The position numbers were made by a program, and so were the translations under genes. From Telopea speciosissima (lineage: Eukaryota; Streptophyta; Magnoliopsida; Proteales; Proteaceae), in assembly GCF_018873765.1 (NCBI RefSeq), contig NC_057924.1:6386001-6450000 (forward strand): 64,000 nt of DNA, in the 5' to 3' direction. Below the pieces are notes generated by a model. The model had not been told where the DNA came from. It worked only from the letters and a program-made list of their open reading frames with translations, and searched no databases. Shown in pieces: positions 57,818 to 64,000 of this stretch (positions within the stretch are counted from its first letter, which is position 1; the number at the start of each line of letters is the position of its first letter).

Positions 57818-60800
57818 TTAGGACAGATAAGAAGGAAAAATAGCTTGGAAGAAGAGGTTGAGATCACCCTTGAGAGCATCGAATGCCAACATCTTATCCA
57901 CTGCATCCTGCATTACATTCAGTAATGCAAACCAAATTTTCTAAGAGGAAACATGTGCACATAACTACATAATCCTTTTGGATGAAGTTTAGCTCGTAAA
58001 GATATTACCTTGTACTGCTGATCTCTAGCTGATATTTTCTCATTGCACAGTCGCTGAATGTGCTTATTTGCTGCAGTGGCCTCCAAAACAAATGCTGCTC
58101 TCCTGACAACCTCCTCTGGTACACCTACATAAACAATGTAATAATCATTCCCTCCTACCATACCAAATTTTCAAATTGGGTAAACCCCTAAGGTCCCTGC
58201 TGGATAGATAACAAGAAGCTAGAATTTGATATCACAACATGGTGGGAGCCATCTAGATATCAAATGCAAAAGAGAAGAATTAAACTCCACTTTGGAAAAT
58301 TTCATATTTTACTATCAAATCCCTTCCTTCCGGTACTGTAGCAAGCAGTGATAATTTCTGCTTCTTCTAGTCGCTCTAAAACCAAAAATCAGACAAAGAT
58401 GTGGATACCCTGATCATGATGAATTCACAAGCATCAACAGGTTTCAGCTAACTGTTCTTCAAAATAAACTGTTGTATGAATTACATCGCATGCATGCAAT
58501 CTTATTTGGTAAATTCAGCAACTTCATATTAAAACAATATATAAGGGGTGACCTTCTCCAATTCGTTTATATTCCCATTATTGAATAGATAATTCAACCA
58601 ATGGGGCCACCAAAGAGGGAAAAATAAAAAAACAAAATTACAGATGTCGTTGTGGTAAATTCATGGGGACATTAGGCAAAAACTTCATTTTGTGCAGCAA
58701 CCTATAATTGGATCAGAGGTTGCCCCACTCACATTTCTAATATATTAACCGCAGGAGCAGCTGTTGGCCCATTCATATTTCTGGCATTCAAGATGTGGGT
58801 GACTGATGCCATCTTTTCATCTTGAGGGGAGCTAATGACATTTCTGAGTTATAGTGCTGTACAGTTGTTCGGTTAGTTTTTTTTTTATTTTTTATTTTTT
58901 AATATGTAACAGTTCACTTTTGTTAGGCACTGCCACACTGGGCCCCCCTAAAAAAGTACAGAAGGGCCACCTCAAATAAGAACAATATACAGACTCTACA
59001 ATTACCCGGGTCATCAGGTGGATGAGACCCATATGTACAAAATCTCTCTCCTTACCCCTTCTCTAGTCACAGAATTCACTAAGCTATTGCCAGATCTTAA
59101 TTCCAAATGAACAAGATTTTTCTTGGAAAACACAAACACCTTTTTCCAATCAAGTGTGAAAATCTTTGAAGAGTCTCCTGTTCAAGACATCCACATCATG
59201 ACCTTGCCCTTTACAATCAATTGTGGTAAGTTTTCCAGAAATAAATAGACAATCGCTAGTTCAAATCTTTCTTCTCCACTGCATTTGAGTCTAGTATACC
59301 AACCAGACCAAGGAGCACCATTAAGATACTTCTCTCATGATCCCGAAAACTCAACCAATGCCGCAAACTCTGGGTTTCCCCTACTACCGTCAAAGTTCTA
59401 CAAATATCCATTTTATACAATTAAAAGAGCTCTGTGTTGTTTCTTTCAGGTGTAAGTATGGGGAATGGGAAAATCTATTCAATTACTATACTGAGGAAAG
59501 TTTGATGATTTTCAAGATTTGGCAGATCTTTCTATTGAGGAATTGAAAGATAATGTCCTGTACTCATCTCCTCTTTATCATCAAATGAATAACTTAACAA
59601 CAAATCCATAATTGCATAGTTATTTTAGGCATGAAAAGAAAGACAATACAAACTCCTTGAAAAAGGACATGATTTTCCTAGGCCAACAAACTGCAAAATT
59701 GGTTGAAGTAGTCAACTTTCATTGACATGGAGGTGCTAGCCAATCTAAACAAGGGATGCCAACTGGTACAATGTGGACCGATGTTATCTCCAATTAGTTG
59801 ATAAGGATATCTACATTCTCATTCAAAGGGAGGGGGGGTGATAAGCTAACCATGAATGAGTTTCAGACGTACCAGCAAGTAAAGCACAATGCAACCCTGT
59901 AGCACACACAATTAACTTCAGAGACTTGAAATGGACAGTGGCAGTTGATATCCAAAACCATGTGGTATAGAAGTACAGACTCACCATAACTCAGAAGTGC
60001 ATGTCCAGGGACAAGCCTGCATGGCAAAACATACAAAATTTCCAGGGAAAATTTATCAATGAGAAAATAGAGGTCATTATATATATATAGCTTATGGATC
60101 ATATACCAGCATGATATCATAAAAGCCACGGTTTGAGAACTGAAATGATCTAAAATAAAATTGGATGACACAGGAGAATCCGTGTAGCCGACCCCATTTA
60201 GTTGGAAAAAGTTGTATATAACCATAACCATCTAAATTGACAACCAGATTCCATGATTGTGTAGTTATATATGGTTTACTAACAGGGAAAGTGATGGATC
60301 AGATGGATAGAATTACCCAAAGGGCAGGAGAGAATTATCATATAGTCCACCATACAACTAGGTCAACAAGTTATTTTTCCAGGGAAGACTATTAGATGGT
60401 GTAGTTCTTCTCTAAGCATAATTGCTATGCAGCTAATAGACATCTAATTAGTAGGTGTCATGTATCTCAGTATCAATTTAATTTAAGAGGATCTGTTCAA
60501 ATACCGGTATAAGAACACGATGTCTTCCTCATCTTTACAACTATCATCAGGTCTAAGCACACTCATAGTGTAGAACTTGATGCTGTCAGACTGAAATGGT
60601 CAGTAGATAGATTGTCATTTCCTCAACAGAAATAGTGATGATATCTTCTAATAAAATAACAGAATTTGAACACACTTTCAGTAAGCAACCCTCACTAAAT
60701 ATCTCAGTCAAGTGTGTACACACCAGAACCTGCAAATCATTCAGTAGAGTCCAAAAGGCAAGTTAAACATAGTAATGCCTGTCTAAGAATTCGACATATG

Positions 60801-63800
60801 CTTAATGTTTTAAGACTGTCAGAAAGCCATCTCAGAAGGAAATAATTTTCACTACACTGATTTAGAATATATATTAGTTTATCCATCCAGGGGATGAACC
60901 TTAGGGATCATTTCCCATAATTGCCAGATTTAATTGTAAATTATTTACCTATGCACTCCCTCTGTTCCTTAAAACTCTACTCTTTAGGCTTTTTCGGTGT
61001 TCCAAAATAGTAGTCCGCTTTAGGCATTTAATGCATTAATTTTGTTTGCTTTTCCAACCCTTTGACACACCACTCCAAATAGTTTTACTTTCCATGTAAA
61101 TGAAGGTTAATCTGGAACCATGTTGCAGATGAAGGGTAAACTAGGAAAATAAATTAAGAAAACTGGGAAATTAAAGTAATCCCATCCCTTAAAAATGTGT
61201 GTTTTTTCAAAGTGGACTATTTTTAAGGAACAGAGGGAGTATTGCATAAGAGAAATGTTAGTATTTTTTGTGGCATGTATAATTATATAAATAACAAACA
61301 AGAGATCAGAGTTAATTACAGAAATCTTTCTCCAGTATTAAGCCCTTCTCATAGTTATAAACTTATCATGGCTAGAAAACTGAATTTCCAAGTACAATAA
61401 ACAGCACAGACAATTGCTGCATTATTACTTTCACCAAACCTTTGGAGGGTCATCACAGGAGGCAAAATGATTTATAGTTCCACCAAGGAGACCAATGCCA
61501 TCTGACATGAACAAGGAGAACAGATTTTAACACAAAAGGTAACTTAAGCAAAGCAATTGGATTAATGTTACTTTACTGTAAAATGAGATAATAGATTAAT
61601 ATCTATTTTACACCAAATATCCAAGATAAACATAAAATAAGTGATGCCAAAGAAACCTACCTACTGCAAGAGTACCTTTACCAAATTCATCCATTAAACA
61701 TAATGATTGTGATGTTGCCTGCCTACAGAAATTTCTGGCTATCAACATAAAAAGATGATAAAAGTTGCAATATACGAATAGATTTGCCAAACAGAATTTT
61801 TGAACAAAAGAGACATCAAACAATGCAAGCTTGTTGAAATGATCTTAAAGCTTCCGATATGGGATCCAACAAGCATCGTTTAGAAACTGTGCCATTTTAG
61901 AAACCAAAAAGGAGGGTTGCACAGATCAACACTGTTCCTAACACTTCGGATTGGAGAATCCATGCCACTGGAGCCCAAAAGACCATTAGATATGGTCGCT
62001 AGCAAGGTGCCATACTCAGCTTGGAACTAACCTAAGCATCATTCCTACTTGATGTAGATCAATCATGAAGGTTGATTGCTCAGCAGTCATAAGCTTGCTT
62101 CCCATTGCACAGAATATCCTGTTTCCGAAGTATTGCTGTTAGCCTGATCTATTGCACACTAAAATATGTAACTGCTGTTATAAAGAACCCCAAAAGTGAA
62201 ATATGTCGGTGGTTATGGAGCTCACAAACCTATCCGTCAAACCCACAGTAGCAGCCTCTGCAGGTACAAAACTTCCAATATGGGAAAGGAAGACAATTAG
62301 AGCCACCTGAAACACATTTCTCCCAACTTACTCATTGATTCCTCTTGAAATAAACCACACCATTCTGTTTAGCATTCTGTCATCTCAGTGTTATGATAAT
62401 CAGCATACATACAGATTTTACAAATTAAAGACCCAGTAGATAATTGCGAACATATAATTTCAAAAGCAGCTGGTTCCAAAGAAATGCCAGTTTAGAAACT
62501 GCAGTGTGCAACCGCAACACTAGAAGTGAATATTAATGAAATAAATGGTCCAGGGTTGTCCTCAACTTCAACCTAAAGAATAATTTCACAGTATTATGAG
62601 CAAAATACCAATAACTAGATTTACATAAAATGAAGACAAGGAGACAACAGATTTAATGTACAGGAATTACGAGTATGGGAATATACTCTAGAATGAGTTT
62701 AACTATATCTTGAATTGCAATTCAAGGAACACACAGATGTATCAAGCTAATATATCTTACTACCTGTTTTATGTATATGCTTTTCCCTGAATAGTTAGGA
62801 CCAGTGATGATGTTTACTCTTCCTGAAACATATATCATTTAAAGTTTTTAACCAGAGAAAGGAACTATATGCTAACTATTGGAGTAGGTGATACCAATTA
62901 CCGTCATCAAGAATCTTTGTATCATTGGGAATAAATGTGTCTACTGTCATTTCCTGCAAAACATGCCTGATACCCATTTGAACTACTTTTGTTAATTGCA
63001 CAGGTTGATGCAAAGAGATTCTCTTCTCTTCCCCCAACAAAGTGATCTATCTCATATGACATACTGCAATAAAAATACAGCCATATAAAAATGGTATTTC
63101 ATAAACTAACCTGCCATTTCGTATATCAAGGAAGGTTTCTGCAATCAAATTGGGCCTGACATAATTGTTCTGATGGGCGACCAATGCCAGTGACAAAAGA
63201 CTAAGGATAATACCCAAAAAATAGTAGTCAGGAATGAAACAATGAAGAAAAGAAGTAAAACAAGAAGTTCAAATAACTGGGAAAGAAACAGATGAAATTA
63301 TAAATATTTAATAATAGCCCTTCTTACCAATCAAGTTCCGCTGCAAAGTTCACCGCCTTGAGCAGATGGGATGAGAATAAAAGAATACGGGTGACCAAGT
63401 CCCCAGCAATTGCTCTCTCCATGTCTGTAATTAAGAAACAAAGTAGAGAGCAAGAAGAACTAATGACAAGTTTAATATACCTACGATCGCAATACACCTT
63501 TTATTGTTAGCATTTGAGGTAGATTTTTCTGCAGATAATGTTTTAGTTTAAATGTAAAAACTATAAGTTCTAAGTATTTATAATTTTAAGTGCAGAAAGT
63601 AGTTACTGTTATCCATCCTGAAAGTAAGATATACACAAAATTTACATATTTTATACAAATACCATCCAAATTTTCAACAAAAAGAATACAAGTAAGAATG
63701 GTGCCTAAAGCCACATACCTAAAATTTTATGATAAATATCACCCAAAAGGTTGTCCAATTCCCGTGTCTTGTAAGTACGATAGAAGAATTTTTTTGTTTC

Positions 63801-64000
63801 TCCATCCCCATCTGAAAACTAGGTTGATAAATGCATCGCATATTCAGAAGAATATATGCAATCTTACCTCAAATACATGATAGATTTGTTTGAATCTATC
63901 TCTAGCAACTACTTTACACTTACTGCAAATTCAAAATCTTGAAGTTCCTTTAGTATGTCTTCATCAAGTTTTTCTTCATAAATGCACATCAAATATCCTA
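57818..64000 (-). CDS. MSH5: MSH5, meiotic MutS homolog, C-terminal part (continues beyond window)
   Basis: Acts with MSH4 to stabilise meiotic crossover intermediates; not a mismatch-repair protein. Sixteen minus-strand exons: 63924-64000 (cut by the window edge), 63719-63818, 63328-63424, 63111-63200, 62902-62966, 62764-62822, 62230-62306, 62032-62118, 61661-61722, 61440-61501, 60676-60729, 60505-60590, 59985-60016, 59873-59896, 58009-58124 and 57818-57907. All phases agree across GT-AG introns and give about 391 residues, roughly the last half of the family's usual length of about 800. Signatures in order: GYLMCIYEEKL, TRELDNLLGDIYHKIL, ELD, Walker A GPNYSGKS, SFVPAEAATVGLTDRIF, STFMIDLHQVG, Walker B LMDEFGKGT, VCTHLTEIF, GVPEEVVRRA. 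The closest recalled relative is Arabidopsis MSH5 (At3g20475). No break or frameshift seen, so it is probably functional. It converges with the F-box/kelch gene. Confidence 0.96.
60181..60225 (+). mobile_element. RTE-type 3' tail in an MSH5 intron
   Basis: CGTGTAGCCGACCCCATTTA then GTTGGAAAAAGTTG matches the tail of the RTE fragments elsewhere. Opposite in orientation to MSH5, between its exons at 59985 and 60505. Confidence 0.6.
60956..61239. mobile_element. Stowaway-like (Tc1/Mariner) MITE in an MSH5 intron
   Basis: 284 bp. The ends CTCCCTCTGTTCCTTAAAA and, inverted, CTCCCTCTGTTCCTTAAAAA are nearly identical and match the Stowaway terminus CTCCCTCCGT. It is followed by TA on the right; the left flank reads CA, so the TA target duplication is probably mutated. 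Lies between exons 60676-60729 and 61440-61501. Confidence 0.85.

Overview
The window is nuclear DNA of a flowering plant, probably a eudicot. Its genes carry GT-AG introns, the proteins are plant-type, and the spacers are AT-rich and full of plant repeats (Au-type SINEs, RTE- and L1-type LINE relics, a Copia-like solo LTR, Mutator-, hAT- and Stowaway-type MITEs). The species cannot be named from the sequence. Coding regions are spliced and are given from first to last codon, with exon positions in each entry.

Five complete protein genes, one partial gene and one tRNA gene are well supported. From left to right: plastid adenylylsulfate reductase (APR, 6664-8623, +); a GPI-anchored GH17 beta-1,3-glucanase with an X8 domain (24557-27157, +); a tyrosyl-DNA phosphodiesterase 2-like repair enzyme with two N-terminal RanBP2/NZF zinc fingers (30837-35728, +); tRNA-Phe(GAA) (37145-37217, -) beside a truncated copy; an organelle-type RsgA ribosome-assembly GTPase (40936-47156, +); an F-box/kelch protein (51997-53409, +); and the C-terminal half of the meiotic MutS homolog MSH5 (57818-64000, -, continuing past the window edge). 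Two further minus-strand stretches (about 12.7-15.5 kb and 17.7-20.0 kb) hold isolated coding-like exons that I could not assign.

The genes do not form a pathway; this is ordinary eukaryotic gene order. From memory of Arabidopsis loci, though, two neighbour pairs look like conserved microsynteny: GH17 next to TDP2 (At1g11820/At1g11800) and RsgA next to F-box/kelch (At1g67440/At1g67480).

Most of the rest is repeats. At least six copies of one MITE family (two with perfect 9-bp target duplications) lie among the genes, together with a second MITE family, a third present twice, a 478-bp hAT-type element with an 8-bp duplication, a 1.5-kb MULE-like element with about 80-bp terminal inverted repeats around GC-rich DNA, and a nested palindrome at 55364-55726. 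The long first intron of TDP2 and last intron of RsgA were both enlarged by LINE debris. I see no evidence of a wholly new biological system. The most interesting points are the ubiquitin-binding-type zinc fingers on plant TDP2, the nested palindrome, the MULE-like element and the two unassigned minus-strand loci.
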